Part shown: in pieces, positions 1-8,922 of the stretch
How the letters are laid out: every line of letters starts with the position of its first letter
Numbering within the stretch: position 1 is the first letter of the stretch
DNA from: Sphingopyxis macrogoltabida
GTDB taxonomy: Bacteria > Pseudomonadota > Alphaproteobacteria > Sphingomonadales > Sphingomonadaceae
Assembly: GCF_001314325.1 (NCBI RefSeq)
Contig: NZ_CP009429.1
Span: 2,232,501 to 2,296,500 of the forward strand
Direction: 5' to 3'
DNA: 64,000 nucleotides
Translations under genes and position numbers: made by a program
Notes under the pieces: model-generated
Database searches by the model: none
What the model saw: the letters and a program-made list of their open reading frames with translations, nothing else
Told to the model about the DNA's origin: nothing

Positions 1-484
1 TATTCCGTACGAGGATGCGCTGGGCGACAAATATGCCGAGATCGAGAAGAGCTGGTCGCTTCCCGAGCCCGACATGCGCGCCGAAATCGGCAAGGCAATC
101 AGCGAAGAGGTTTTTCGCGACGAGTTTCTGAATAACGTACGGCCAGAGCTCGCCCCGCGCATTCCACCCGATCTCTGGCAACTTCACTGGTCGCTGATCA
201 CCCCGAGGCGCCTGGAGATCGCCATCGACCTCATCGCCGGCCTCAAGGCCAACCGGTCCTGGTTCGGCGAACATCGGCGCTATCTGCGCGACCACCGCCC
301 GCCGACGCTCATCGTCTGGGGACCGCAGGATTTCTATATGCCCGAGAAGTCCGCGCGCGCCTATCTGCGCGACCTTCCGGGCGCCGAGCTGCATCTGCTC
401 GACGGCGGCCATTGGCTGCTCGAGACCAATCTCGAAGAAGTTGTGCTGCTGATCCGGGACTTCCTGGACCGGACGCTGAGCTGA
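1..484 (+). CDS. alpha/beta-fold hydrolase, C-terminal part (cut by window edge)
   Basis: The open frame enters from the left edge and gives 160 residues. The last third carries the alpha/beta-hydrolase acid motif (PTLIVWGPQDFY, the Asp being the likely catalytic acid) and the catalytic-His motif GGHWLLE, followed by the usual terminal helix. The nucleophile elbow would lie upstream of the window. This arrangement resembles epoxide hydrolase or haloalkane dehalogenase-like enzymes; the substrate cannot be told. A strong hairpin terminator follows about 60 bases downstream. Confidence 0.8.
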   Translation, partial: IPYEDALGDKYAEIEKSWSLPEPDMRAEIGKAISEEVFRDEFLNNVRPELAPRIPPDLWQLHWSLITPRRLEIAIDLIAGLKANRSWFGEHRRYLRDHRPPTLIVWGPQDFYMPEKSARAYLRDLPGAELHLLDGGHWLLETNLEEVVLLIRDFLDRTLS

Positions 485-546
485 CGCCAGCCGGCGCCAA
501 GGTTTCATTCGCGCCGCCGGAGCCGATCCGAGGCTCCGAAACGATA

Positions 547-570
547 AAGGGCGCCGGAACCGGCGCCCTT
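547..570. terminator. Rho-independent-type hairpin between convergent genes
   Basis: AAGGGCGCCGG and CCGGCGCCCTT form a perfect 11-bp stem around a two-base centre, between the stop of the hydrolase gene and the stop of the convergent lipoprotein gene. It can serve both directions. Confidence 0.75.
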
Positions 571-595
571 CACCCTGCCCTTAGGGAAGGCAGTC

Positions 596-871
596 TTATT
601 TCTTCTGGGTGTCGCCGACGCCGGTTTCGGACGGAGCGATCTCGCCATTGTCGTCCATCGCGTTGGCCTTTTCTTCGCCCTGCTCTTCGACGACATCGGC
701 CTTCTGCTCCATTGCCTCTTTGGCGGGACCTTCGGGCATCGCGTCGGCCTGATCGTCGATCGCCTCGGCTTTCGCTTCGGCCTGGTCCTCGACCTTGTCG
801 GCGGCGGGGCTCTGGCACGCACCGAGCGCGAGGGCCGAGGTTGCGGCGAGGGTTACGAACAGCTTCTTCAT
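596..871 (-). CDS. small acidic lipoprotein
   Basis: A 91-residue precursor with a lipoprotein signal peptide: MKKLF start, hydrophobic stretch and the lipobox LGAC with the lipidated Cys at residue 19. The mature part is very rich in Asp, Glu, Ala and Lys, looks helical or disordered, and has no recognised domain. The start is fixed by an AGGGAGA ribosome site just upstream. A GGAAC-N17-GTT element 32-56 bases upstream fits an EcfG general-stress promoter, so a stress-induced envelope protein is inferred. Function unknown. Confidence 0.8.
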   Translation of the reverse strand: MKKLFVTLAATSALALGACQSPAADKVEDQAEAKAEAIDDQADAMPEGPAKEAMEQKADVVEEQGEEKANAMDDNGEIAPSETGVGDTQKK

Positions 872-902
872 CGAAAGTCTCCCTGTGATGACTGCCCTTG
901 CT

Positions 903-927
903 AACGCAGCGAGGGCCACGGGGTTCC
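903..927 (-). promoter_or_regulatory. EcfG-type general-stress promoter (candidate)
   Basis: On the minus strand GGAAC (927-923) is followed after 17 bases by GTT (905-903), preceded by C, which equals the alphaproteobacterial EcfG consensus GGAAC-N16-CGTT. It lies 32 bases before the start of the small lipoprotein gene, a sensible distance. Confidence 0.6.
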
Positions 928-951
928 GCAAGGCCGCCCAGTGAAAAATCG

Positions 952-1749
952 TCAGCGCCGCGAAGCCATAATCCGAGCGATCATGTCCTCGTCGCGAAGC
1001 CGCCGCCAACGCGCCTCGACGAAGCTGTGGACGCCGAAAAGAAAGAGGCCGGCGGCGACGAGCAGATAGAGAGGCGGATTGTCGGTCAGCGCCGAGAGCG
1101 CGTCGCCGAGACCCTTGACCTCTCCCGCGGCGCCGAACCAGCCGCCGCGAATGAGCGAGGCGCCGATGACCGCGAACACGACCGCGCGCGCCGCAAGTCC
1201 CGCCCGTCCCACGGGCACTGCCCACCCCGGCGCGGCTGCATCGAGATGCTTTGCAAATTCGGTGGTCCAGGCCTTGACGGCTTGCTGCACGGCCGCCGCG
1301 AGGAAACCGGCGCCGACGAGCCCGAGCAGGAGGCCGCCAAGCGGCAAATCGAGCAGCATGCCCGCCGCTTCTTTTTCGCGCCCTTCTTCGGCGCCGCCGC
1401 CCGAGGCGAGGCGAAGCGCCGCCCAAGCCAGGATGAAATGGGCGATACCGCTCGCCGCATAGCCAACACGCACCGCGACACCCTTTGCGCCCGCCCCCTT
1501 ATTCTCGCTGTCGAGCGCCGCCCCGTAGAGGCGGTAGGCGCCGTAGAGCGCCAGCCCCATTGCGAGGAGGGCGAGAAGGATCGAACCGGCAGGCATGTCG
1601 CGGACAGAGCGGAACACAGCCTGCGGACTGGCGTCGTCGGCAGACGAACCGGTGAGCGCAATCCATGCGAGCAGGCAATAGACGACCCCGCGCGCGAACC
1701 ATCCCGTCCGCGCAAATGTCTCGAGCCGCCGCAGCCTGTCCATGGTCAC
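952..1749 (-). CDS. DUF1206 multi-pass membrane protein
   Basis: 265 residues with about six hydrophobic helices arranged as three repeats of a two-helix unit, each beginning with an aromatic/arginine stretch (ARTGWFARGVVYCLLAW, RVGYAASGIAHFILAW, GRAGLAARAVVFAV). This internal triplication is the hallmark of DUF1206 inner-membrane proteins, whose function is unknown. The first Met (MTMDRLRR) is used; a second Met two codons later is an alternative. A perfect 17-bp palindrome sits directly upstream of the start and may be an operator. Confidence 0.85.
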   Translation of the reverse strand: MTMDRLRRLETFARTGWFARGVVYCLLAWIALTGSSADDASPQAVFRSVRDMPAGSILLALLAMGLALYGAYRLYGAALDSENKGAGAKGVAVRVGYAASGIAHFILAWAALRLASGGGAEEGREKEAAGMLLDLPLGGLLLGLVGAGFLAAAVQQAVKAWTTEFAKHLDAAAPGWAVPVGRAGLAARAVVFAVIGASLIRGGWFGAAGEVKGLGDALSALTDNPPLYLLVAAGLFLFGVHSFVEARWRRLRDEDMIARIMASRR

Positions 1750-1754
1750 TGTCC

Positions 1755-1771
1755 TGATGGTTGAACCATCA
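1755..1771. promoter_or_regulatory. 17-bp perfect palindrome upstream of the DUF1206 gene
   Basis: TGATGGTT-G-AACCATCA is centred 14 bases upstream of the DUF1206 start codon and overlaps where its ribosome site would be. It could be a repressor operator or a translational hairpin. The binding factor is unknown. Confidence 0.35.
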
Positions 1772-1897
1772 AGCCAACGCAGGCTGGACCCGGCAGTTCC
1801 TCGCCACTCCCCAGCCGCAGGGGATCACCCCCTCCCGGCCACTCCATTTCGCTCACCGCCGCCGCACCGCCCGTGCCGCCACAGCAACTTCAGCGGT

Positions 1898-2563
1898 TCA
1901 GCCGGAAGATTTCGTAAAGGCCCCGGCCACGAAATCGCGGCCTGTCCGCAGGCCGACCGGATCGACGCTGTGCGCGACGCCGTAGGAGATATGCGTCTCG
2001 ACCTCGACGCCGAGCCGCTTCAACTGGCTCTCGGACATGTGCAGCGCCGCGATCGGCACGACGGGGTCGGCCGTGCCGTGCACCAGCAGGACTGGCGGTT
2101 TCGACGGAACATGATGCGCAAGATCGGCCGCGCCCGCGAGCATGCCCGAATAGCCGACGATAGCGGCAACGGCGCGGGGGCGGCGAAGGCCGACCTGAAG
2201 CGCCATCATCGTGCCCTGGCTGAAACCCACAAGGGCGAGATCGGCCTCGCTGAGGTCATATTGCGCGAGCTTGCGATCGATGAACGCGTCGATCGCCGGC
2301 GCTGCCGACGCAGCGCCTGCAGCCAACGCCGCCGGGGCGAAACCCGACAGCCCCCACCATTGGTAGCCCCCGCCCATTATCGAGCATCGCTGCGGTGCAT
2401 GCGGCGCAAGAAACAGCGTGTCTGGCAAGGCCTCCTGCCACTGCGGCGCCAGCGAAATCATGTCGGAGCCGCTCGACCCGAAGCCGTGGAGCAGCAGCAC
2501 GATGTTTTTGGGGGCGTCTCCGGAGCGAGGTTGCAGGCTGGCACCGTTCACGATCTTCGACAA
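1898..2563 (-). CDS. alpha/beta-hydrolase, phospholipase/carboxylesterase type
   Basis: 221 residues if it starts at the TTG at 2563-2561, which has a purine-rich site (GAGAGAAGAAG) just upstream; no suitable ATG is close, and the domain starts soon after. The fold is clear: oxyanion segment LLLHGFGSSGSDM, nucleophile elbow GFSQG (catalytic Ser), acid in HGTADPVVP and His in YGVAHSVDP. Length and motifs match the YpfH/carboxylesterase-2 family, cytosolic esterases acting on short acyl or lysophospholipid substrates. The exact substrate is not predictable. Confidence 0.85.
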   Translation of the reverse strand: MSKIVNGASLQPRSGDAPKNIVLLLHGFGSSGSDMISLAPQWQEALPDTLFLAPHAPQRCSIMGGGYQWWGLSGFAPAALAAGAASAAPAIDAFIDRKLAQYDLSEADLALVGFSQGTMMALQVGLRRPRAVAAIVGYSGMLAGAADLAHHVPSKPPVLLVHGTADPVVPIAALHMSESQLKRLGVEVETHISYGVAHSVDPVGLRTGRDFVAGAFTKSSG

Positions 2564-2775
2564 ACTTCTTCTCTCAGCTTCGGCAGCGCAGGGCGCGCCC
2601 CCGGGGCGGTAAGGATTGCAACGCTGCATAGGTAGAAAGTCGGCCGCGCATTTCCAGCCCATGGAATATACCGGACAGCTCGGCCGCAGCGCAGCTCGGC
2701 ATGAGCCAAGTGCTCCGCAACCAAGTGTAGGACCCGCCGGTTTGTCGATGACAGGCAGAACAGGAGGAGTCGGCA

Positions 2776-3711
2776 ATGGCACGCAAATCAGAGGCCGGAA
2801 AGGTCGGAGAAACCGCGTCCGAGAAGCGCGGAAAACAGACGGCGGCAAGGAAACTGCGGAAGGAGGTCGGCGAGACGAAGACGATCCGCACGCCGCCGAA
2901 AGACCGGGAATCCGATCTCGACCGCGCGCCGAAATGGGAGCCGCGCTATGCCGGTTCCGACCGGCTCAAGGACAAGGTCGCGATCGTGACCGGCGGCGAC
3001 AGCGGGATCGGGCGCGCGGTAGCCGTATTGTTCGCCCGCGAAGGTGCGGACATCGCAATCGTTTACAAGAGCAACAAGGCCGATGCCGAGGAAACGGCTT
3101 CGCTCGTAGGCGCCGAAGGGCGCACCGCGATCCTCGTCAGGGCCGACGTGGGCAAAACCAGCGCCGGAAGGACTATCGTCGACAAGGTCGTGAGCAAGCT
3201 GAAGCGCATCGATGTTCTCGTCAACAATGCGGGCGAACAGCATCCGGCGGACGATATTCGCGACATCAGCCCGGAGCAGCTGCAGCGCACCTTCGCCACC
3301 AATATCTTCGGCATGTTCTATCTTGTGCAGGCTGCGCTGCCGCATCTCAAGAAAGGCGCGGCGATCATCAATTGCACGAGCGTGACCATGTATCAGGGGA
3401 GCGGTGGTCTGCTCGACTATAGTGCGACCAAGGGCGCCATTACCGCCTTCACGCGCTCGCTCAGCGAGAATCTGATCGAGAAGGGGATCAGGGTGAATGC
3501 GGTCGCGCCCGGCCCGATCTGGACCCCGCTCAATCCACGCGGCGGAGCGCCCGCCGAAAAAGTCGAAAGTTTTGGCGAGACGACGCCGATGAAGCGACCG
3601 GGAGAGCCCAACGAGGTCGCGCCGAGCTTCCTCTTTCTTGCGTGCGACGACAGCAGCTACATATCGGGCCAGGTGCTCCACCCGAACGGCGGAACGGTCG
3701 TCAACGGATAG
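2776..3711 (+). CDS. SDR-family oxidoreductase with basic N-terminal extension
   Basis: 311 residues. Residues 1-60 are a lysine/arginine-rich extension; the Rossmann domain then shows TGGDSGIG at 72-79, NNAG, a catalytic Ser region and YSATKGA near residue 215. It ends with PNGGTVVNG, as in the YhdF/YghA (general-stress glucose dehydrogenase-like) group of short-chain dehydrogenases, which use NAD(P)H. GGAGG lies just before the ATG. Stress-related oxidoreductase is the best call; the substrate is unknown. Confidence 0.88.
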   Translation: MARKSEAGKVGETASEKRGKQTAARKLRKEVGETKTIRTPPKDRESDLDRAPKWEPRYAGSDRLKDKVAIVTGGDSGIGRAVAVLFAREGADIAIVYKSNKADAEETASLVGAEGRTAILVRADVGKTSAGRTIVDKVVSKLKRIDVLVNNAGEQHPADDIRDISPEQLQRTFATNIFGMFYLVQAALPHLKKGAAIINCTSVTMYQGSGGLLDYSATKGAITAFTRSLSENLIEKGIRVNAVAPGPIWTPLNPRGGAPAEKVESFGETTPMKRPGEPNEVAPSFLFLACDDSSYISGQVLHPNGGTVVNG

Positions 3712-3845
3712 ACCGCGCCGAGCGGCAATCATATCTGGGCGCCGCCGCCGCTCGCAACGATTGTCACGCGGTGCCGACACGGCCAGCGCGCTCGTGTCCG
3801 TCTCCGGAAGCGAGGTCTTGCATGCCACCGATTAGCGTCGTTAGC

Positions 3846-3870
3846 GGAACCCCAAGATGTTCCGTTGGTT
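3846..3870 (+). promoter_or_regulatory. EcfG-type general-stress promoter (candidate)
   Basis: GGAAC (3846-3850), 17 bases, then GTT (3868-3870) fits GGAAC-N16-nGTT. It lies 31 bases before the start of the small basic protein gene at 3902. Confidence 0.55.
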
Positions 3871-3901
3871 GACCAAAGGGGGCCGGATAGGGAGAATTGT
3901 C

Positions 3902-4198
3902 ATGCCCCGTGGGGACAAATCAAGCTACACCGACAAGCAAAAGCGCAAGGCCGAGCATATCGAAGAAAGTTATGAGAAGCGCGGCGTCGGCAAGAAGGAA
4001 GCGGAGAGCCGCGCATGGGCAACGGTGAACAAGGAGTCGGGCGGCGGCAACAAGTCGGGTTCCGGCCGTGGCCAGCCCGATACCCATGAAGCCTCGAGAA
4101 AAGGTGGCCGCAAAAGCGGTACGGGCAAGAGCAGCGAAAAGCGATCGGCGGCCGCGAAAAAGGGTTGGGAAACGCGCCGCCGAAATGCCAAGGGATAG
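3902..4198 (+). CDS. small basic stress protein, so-called plasmid-stabilization family
   Basis: 98 residues starting MPRGDKSSYTDKQKRKAEH, with the AEHIEESYEKRG and ESRAWATVNKESGGG segments that define a small family annotated as plasmid stabilization protein in sphingomonads and rhizobia. The C-terminal half is rich in Gly, Ser and Lys and looks disordered (SRKGGRKSG). GGGAG lies upstream of this ATG, which is preferred over an ATG 45 bases earlier that would overlap the promoter. No demonstrated plasmid function is implied; an EcfG-like promoter suggests general-stress control. Confidence 0.8.
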   Translation: MPRGDKSSYTDKQKRKAEHIEESYEKRGVGKKEAESRAWATVNKESGGGNKSGSGRGQPDTHEASRKGGRKSGTGKSSEKRSAAAKKGWETRRRNAKG

Positions 4199-4234
4199 CG
4201 GCGGACGAGATTAGCAAGGACCGACAAAGAGCCC

Positions 4235-4459
4235 CTATACGGGCGCTCCGGTCCAGGCAGCGCCGCCCTCACCCTCATAAGATTTCAGGCGATCGACTAG
4301 GCTTCGGCGCTCCGCCGCTACCTCGCGCAGGAGGAGGATCGCGGCCTCCCGGTCGAGGCCGACAGGATCAAGACGTCCTTGATCGATCCGCGCGATGAGG
4401 TCGGAGAGGAATTTCAATTCTTGCCCGGCCAGCATCAGAAAGGTGTCGCTCTGGTTCAT
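4235..4459 (-). CDS. conserved-looking small protein, unknown
   Basis: 74 residues, MNQSDTFLMLAGQELKFLSD, mostly helical, with alternating acidic and basic positions and no Cys, signal peptide or membrane segment. Composition and codon pattern look coding, but no domain is recognised. It is convergent with the gene at 3902 and has a weak ribosome site. Confidence 0.5.
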   Translation of the reverse strand: MNQSDTFLMLAGQELKFLSDLIARIDQGRLDPVGLDREAAILLLREVAAERRSLVDRLKSYEGEGGAAWTGAPV

Positions 4460-4809
4460 GCCTGTTCAACGCCCCGGTGCCCCGGCGGGCTGCATGCGGC
4501 GGAAGTGAAGTCCGACCGGCAAGCGTCCACAATCTTCGTCGTTGAAGCATTCTTATCGCCGACTTCGCAATTTTCTGGCGCAACAGGACACGCTGACCGC
4601 GCTCAATCCGGATCACGCATGCGAGAATTCGGTATAACCTGCGTTAATCCGCCCCGAATTTCGGGCCTTTGCGCAGAAACAGGGGCAACTCGCTCGCTTG
4701 CGCGGCGTTCATTCGGACATGGTCCAGCCGGTCGCTCATTTCGAAAACGGCGGAAAGTCGATCGGGTCGAGCTCGCGCGCCTCCGCCCCGACCCTAGAAG
4801 GTTGATCCT
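4460..4809. other. intergenic stretch, nothing recognised
   Basis: About 350 bases between divergently oriented genes. It must hold the promoters for both, but no convincing known sigma-factor motif, hairpin or short ORF stands out. AGAAGG at the right end is the ribosome site of the next gene. Confidence 0.4.
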
Positions 4810-5841
4810 ATGTCTGCGACGATCCAGCCCGTCATTCTTTGCGGCGGCGCGGGTACGCGCCTCTGGCCTGCTTCCCGCGGCGCGCGTGCCAAACAGTTTC
4901 TCGACATCATCGGAAAGGAGAGCCTGTTCGCCCGCACGCTCGATCGGGCAACCGGAGCCGGCTTTTCGGCGCCGCTCATCGTGTGCGGCGCCGAGCATGT
5001 CGCGATGGTGCGCGAGCAATCCCAGGGTCGCGACCTTCGGCTGATCGTCGAGCCCGCGGCGCGCAACACCGCTGCCGCCATCGCGCTCGCGGTCGCTTCG
5101 TCGGCCGATGACGTTCTGCTGCTCGTCATGCCGAGCGATCATGTCATCGCCGATGTAGCCGCATTCCGGGGCACCATCGCCAAAGCCGCCGATCTGGCGC
5201 GCGACGACTGGCTGGTCACATTCGGCATCGCCCCCGATCGGCCCGACACGGGCTTCGGCTACATCGCCAGCGGCGCGCCGCTCGGCGGCGCGGGATTTGC
5301 CGTCGCCCGCTTCGTCGAGAAGCCGCCCCTCGCCGATGCCGAAGCGATGCTTCGCGAGGGTGGCTACAGCTGGAACGCCGGCATCTTCCTCTTCCGGGCC
5401 GGTCGCATGCGCGAAGCGATGCTCACGCATTGCCCGGCCATATATCGCGCGGCGGAAGCCGCGGTCGCCAATGCGCTGCACGATGGCGATGCCCTGCACG
5501 CGGCAAGCGCGCCGTTCGAACAGGCGCCCTCTGATTCGATCGACTATGCCGTGATGGAGAAAGACGCCCGCGTTGCGGTCGTCCCCGTGTCGATGGGCTG
5601 GTCGGACCTAGGCAGCTGGCAGGCGGTGCACGCGCTCGCAGGTGCCGACGCTTCCGGTAATGCTTGCAGCGACGATCTTTTCGCACACGACAGCCACAAT
5701 TGCCTCGTCCGCGCGCCCGGAAAACGCGTGTCGCTCGTCGGCATGGACAATGTCGGCGTCATCGTCGACGGCGACGATATCCTCGTTATCGCGCTCAACC
5801 GATCGCAGGAGGTCCGCGCCGCAGCCAAGGCGCGCGCCTGA
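4810..5841 (+). CDS. manC: mannose-1-phosphate guanylyltransferase
   Basis: 343 residues forming GDP-mannose from GTP and mannose-1-phosphate in the cytosol. The signature VILCGGAGTRLWPASR is at residues 8-23, followed by KQFLDIIG, the VMPSDHVI motif and FVEKP with SWNAGIFLFR. It is the short form, without the fused C-terminal phosphomannose isomerase domain of AlgA/ManC type II; a separate isomerase (manA) lies at about 12.8-13.6 kb. Product GDP-mannose would feed mannosyltransferases such as the one at 30.1 kb. Confidence 0.93.
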   Translation: MSATIQPVILCGGAGTRLWPASRGARAKQFLDIIGKESLFARTLDRATGAGFSAPLIVCGAEHVAMVREQSQGRDLRLIVEPAARNTAAAIALAVASSADDVLLLVMPSDHVIADVAAFRGTIAKAADLARDDWLVTFGIAPDRPDTGFGYIASGAPLGGAGFAVARFVEKPPLADAEAMLREGGYSWNAGIFLFRAGRMREAMLTHCPAIYRAAEAAVANALHDGDALHAASAPFEQAPSDSIDYAVMEKDARVAVVPVSMGWSDLGSWQAVHALAGADASGNACSDDLFAHDSHNCLVRAPGKRVSLVGMDNVGVIVDGDDILVIALNRSQEVRAAAKARA

Positions 5842-5872
5842 AGTCCATGCCGCGGCTCGCTTTCCCAAGGGG

Positions 5873-6136
5873 TCAGCGCAGCTGACTGTCCTTGCTTCCC
5901 CGGCGGTTGAAACCGGACGGACGGCCTTCGGCGTCGCGAAGCGTCTGGCACCCGATGCAGGTACGGCTCGCAGGCAAGGCCTTTCGCCGCGCCTCCGCAA
6001 TCCGCTCGCCGCAATCGTCGCAATAGTCCGCGCCCTTGCCGGACAGCAGCCGCAGGCGCGCCTCCTTGACGGCATCGCTCACCGTGTCGTCGATCTGCTC
6101 CTGAACGGCGCCGTCGCGCGCCCAGCCATTCGCCAT
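5873..6136 (-). CDS. DksA/TraR-type zinc-finger protein
   Basis: 87 residues. A helical N-terminus (QEQIDDTVSDAVKEARLRL) leads into a C4 zinc finger, C39-x2-C42 (YCDDCGERI) and C60-x2-C63 (CIGCQ), the layout of short TraR/DksA-like RNA-polymerase-binding proteins. The coiled-coil is much shorter than in DksA (about 150 aa), as in TraR. It probably modulates transcription initiation; the target genes are unknown. Confidence 0.8.
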   Translation of the reverse strand: MANGWARDGAVQEQIDDTVSDAVKEARLRLLSGKGADYCDDCGERIAEARRKALPASRTCIGCQTLRDAEGRPSGFNRRGSKDSQLR

Positions 6137-6238
6137 GTTGAAGCTCCATGTTTCGGGGACGAAAATGGGGACGCATGGCGGGGCGGGCAAGTTGCCCCGC
6201 CACCGGGAACGATCGCGGCGCCAAATGGTCTTGAGTCC

Positions 6239-8122
6239 ATGGCCAGAAAGACCGCCGCACCGAGCCCTGCAGACCGCGCCCCCTCTTCGAAGCGCGGCGA
6301 ACGAAAGGCTGCGGCTCCCCCGCCCTTTCGTCCGGTCCAGCTGGCGACGCTCGTCGACAGCGTTCCCGCTGGCAGGGGCTGGGTTCACGAGATGAAATAT
6401 GACGGCTACCGCCTGCTGATCGCGGTCGGCGGCGACGAGGCCCGCGCCTATACGCGCTCCGGTCTCGACTGGTCGGAGCGCTTCGCGCCGCTCCTCGCCG
6501 AGGCCGCAAAGCTGAAGGTAGACAGCGCGCTGATCGACGGTGAAGCGGTCGTGCTCGATGCTGAAGGCCGCTCAAGCTTCCAGTCACTGCAAAATGCCCT
6601 GAAGTCCGCGCCCGATAGCATCGACTATTTCGCCTTCGATCTGCTCGCGCTGGACGGCGAGGATCTGACCGCCCTCCCCCTCCTCGACCGCAAGGCGCAT
6701 CTTGCCAAAATTCTTCCCAAGGCCTCCAGGCATATCCGCTACTCGGATCATATCGCGGGCAGCGGCGAGGCATTGCTCGAGAGTTTCTGCGCTGCGGGTC
6801 TCGAAGGGGTCATCTCGAAAAAGGGCGATGCGCGCTATGTCGGCGCGCGCGCGGGAAGCTGGCTCAAGACGAAGTGCATCAAGCGGCAGGAGTTCGTCAT
6901 CGTCGGCTGGACGCCCTCGGACACGTCGCGCGCGTTCCGCTCGCTGATGCTTGGCGTCCATGAGAAGGGCGCGCTGCGCTACGCGGGCAAGGTCGGGACC
7001 GGTTTCGATACCGAGGAGCTCTTCCGCCTCCAGGCGATGATGAAGCCGCTCGAACGAAAGGAGCCGACGGTGAAGGTGCCCCGCACCGAGACGCGCGGCG
7101 CGCACTGGATCGAGCCGAAGCTCGTCGCCGAGATCGCCTTCACCGAGATGACGAACGATGGCACGCTCCGCCACCCGAGCTATCTCGGCCTTCGTGAGGA
7201 CAAGAAGCCCGAAGCGGTCGTGATCGAAAGCGAAGCGGCGGTCGCCGAGGTGGCGCACGCCTCGCCAGTACCGATCAGCAACCCCGACCGCGTCATCTTT
7301 CCCGAGGCGGGGCTCACCAAGGGCGAGCTTGCAGAATATTATGCCGTGGTCGCGCCGATCATGCTGCCGTGGGCGGGTTCGCGCCCGATCAGCCTCGTGC
7401 GCTGTCCGCAGGGCCGCGCCAAGAAATGCTTCTTCCAGAAACATGATGCCGGAAGCCTCGGCGATGCGGTGAAACAGGTCGCGATCGAGGAGAAGGATGG
7501 CGACAACCAGCCCTATCTCTATATGGACACGCCCGAGGGCCTGATGACCTGCGTCCAGATGGGCACGATCGAATTCCATGGCTGGGGCGCGCGCATCGAG
7601 GATGTCGAGAAGGCCGATCGGCTCGTCTTCGATCTCGATCCCGACGTCGGTCTCGATTTCGAGGCGGTCCGCAGCGCCGCCTTCCAGTTCCGCGACATCC
7701 TGAAGCAGATGGGCCTCGAGACCTTCCCGATGCTCACCGGCGGCAAAGGCGTCCATGTGATCGCCCCGCTCGTGCCGCGCGCCGAATGGCCCGAGGTCAA
7801 GGACTTCGCGCACCGGCTCGCCCGCGCCGTCGCCCAGATGGATTCCGACCGCTTCACCGCCGCCCTCCCCAAGGCGCAGCGCAAGGGCCGGATCTTCGTC
7901 GATTATCTCCGCAACCAGCGCGGCGCGACTGCGGTGATGCCCTATTCGGCGCGGGCCCGCGAAGGCGCGCCGGTCGCCGCGCCCATCAGCTGGAAGGAAA
8001 TGGAGACGATCGACAAGCCTTCGCATTTCCGCATCACCGACGCGAAGGAGCTTCTGAAGCGCGCCGACCTCAAGGCGCTGCAAGGCTGGGGCCGCGCCGA
8101 CCAGACGCTGCCCGACCTGTGA
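6239..8122 (+). CDS. ligD: ATP-dependent DNA ligase D, ligase-polymerase form
   Basis: 627 residues, end-joining ligase. Ligase domain: motif I EMKYDGYR with nucleophile Lys53, LIDGEAVVLD, EGVISKK and WLKTKCIKRQEFVIVGW. Polymerase/primase domain from about residue 345: LTKGELAEYY, catalytic FDLDP and MLTGGKGVHV. The N-terminal 3'-phosphoesterase domain found in most LigD proteins is missing; upstream bases belong to other genes. It overlaps the exonuclease gene by four bases and works with Ku at 9480. Confidence 0.92.
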   Translation: MARKTAAPSPADRAPSSKRGERKAAAPPPFRPVQLATLVDSVPAGRGWVHEMKYDGYRLLIAVGGDEARAYTRSGLDWSERFAPLLAEAAKLKVDSALIDGEAVVLDAEGRSSFQSLQNALKSAPDSIDYFAFDLLALDGEDLTALPLLDRKAHLAKILPKASRHIRYSDHIAGSGEALLESFCAAGLEGVISKKGDARYVGARAGSWLKTKCIKRQEFVIVGWTPSDTSRAFRSLMLGVHEKGALRYAGKVGTGFDTEELFRLQAMMKPLERKEPTVKVPRTETRGAHWIEPKLVAEIAFTEMTNDGTLRHPSYLGLREDKKPEAVVIESEAAVAEVAHASPVPISNPDRVIFPEAGLTKGELAEYYAVVAPIMLPWAGSRPISLVRCPQGRAKKCFFQKHDAGSLGDAVKQVAIEEKDGDNQPYLYMDTPEGLMTCVQMGTIEFHGWGARIEDVEKADRLVFDLDPDVGLDFEAVRSAAFQFRDILKQMGLETFPMLTGGKGVHVIAPLVPRAEWPEVKDFAHRLARAVAQMDSDRFTAALPKAQRKGRIFVDYLRNQRGATAVMPYSARAREGAPVAAPISWKEMETIDKPSHFRITDAKELLKRADLKALQGWGRADQTLPDL

Positions 8123-8922
8123 AGATCGCGACCTATAATGTGAACGGCATCGGCGGCCGCCTCGACATTCTGCTCGGCTGGCTCGCGCAGGCCGAGCCCG
8201 ACATCGTTTGCCTGCAGGAATTGAAAGCCCCTCAGGAGAAATTCCCCGAGAAGGCGATCCGCGACGCGGGCTATGACGTGATCTGGCACGGCCAGAGCCG
8301 CTGGAACGGCGTCGCGATGCTGAGCCGCGTCGGCGAAATCCACGAAACGCGCCGCGGGCTCCCCGGCGATCCCGGCGACGAGCAGAGCCGCTATATCGAG
8401 GCCGCGGTGGGCGGCATCCTCGTCGCCGGCCTCTATCTTCCCAACGGCAACCCCTGGCCCGGTCCGAAGTTCGATTACAAGATGCAGTGGATGGCGCGGC
8501 TCGACGCGCATCTGACAACGCTCTTCGACCTCGATGCGCCCGTCGTCATCTGCGGCGACTTCAACGTCATTCCCACCGACCTCGATGTGTACAAGCCCGA
8601 GAACTGGATGAAGGACGCGCTCTTCGCGCCCGAAGCCAAAGCCGCCTACCGGCGCATCCTCGACCAGGGCTGGACCGATGCGATCCGTCACCTGCATCCC
8701 GGGGAGCGCATCTACAGCTTCTGGGCTTATTGGCGGCGCTCGTTCGAACGCAATGCCGGCATCCGCATCGACCATCTGCTGCTGAACAAGCCCGCGGCGA
8801 AGCGGCTCGAGGCAGCCGGCGTCGACACCCGCCCGCGGGCGCTCGACAAGACGAGCGACCATGCGCCCGCCTGGATCGAACTTGGCGCGGGCTCCACAAC
8901 GCGAAAGCGCAAGGCGTCATGA
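8119..8922 (+). CDS. xthA: exodeoxyribonuclease III
   Basis: 267 residues starting at GTG within the GTGA overlap with ligD. All EEP-family motifs are present: KIATYNVNGI, CLQELKAPQEKFP (metal-binding Glu), GDFNVIPTDLDVY, WRRSFERNAGIRIDHLL and the terminal SDHAP His. This AP endonuclease and 3'-5' exonuclease removes blocked 3' ends, which suits a locus whose LigD lacks its own 3'-end-processing domain. Tight coupling argues for use in the same repair process. Confidence 0.92.
   Translation: MKIATYNVNGIGGRLDILLGWLAQAEPDIVCLQELKAPQEKFPEKAIRDAGYDVIWHGQSRWNGVAMLSRVGEIHETRRGLPGDPGDEQSRYIEAAVGGILVAGLYLPNGNPWPGPKFDYKMQWMARLDAHLTTLFDLDAPVVICGDFNVIPTDLDVYKPENWMKDALFAPEAKAAYRRILDQGWTDAIRHLHPGERIYSFWAYWRRSFERNAGIRIDHLLLNKPAAKRLEAAGVDTRPRALDKTSDHAPAWIELGAGSTTRKRKAS

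Noticed and set aside
5642..6238. N-terminal extension of LigD that might hold the phosphoesterase domain
   Set aside because: The in-frame extension translates ManC and DksA-like coding DNA in other phases and shows no phosphoesterase motifs.
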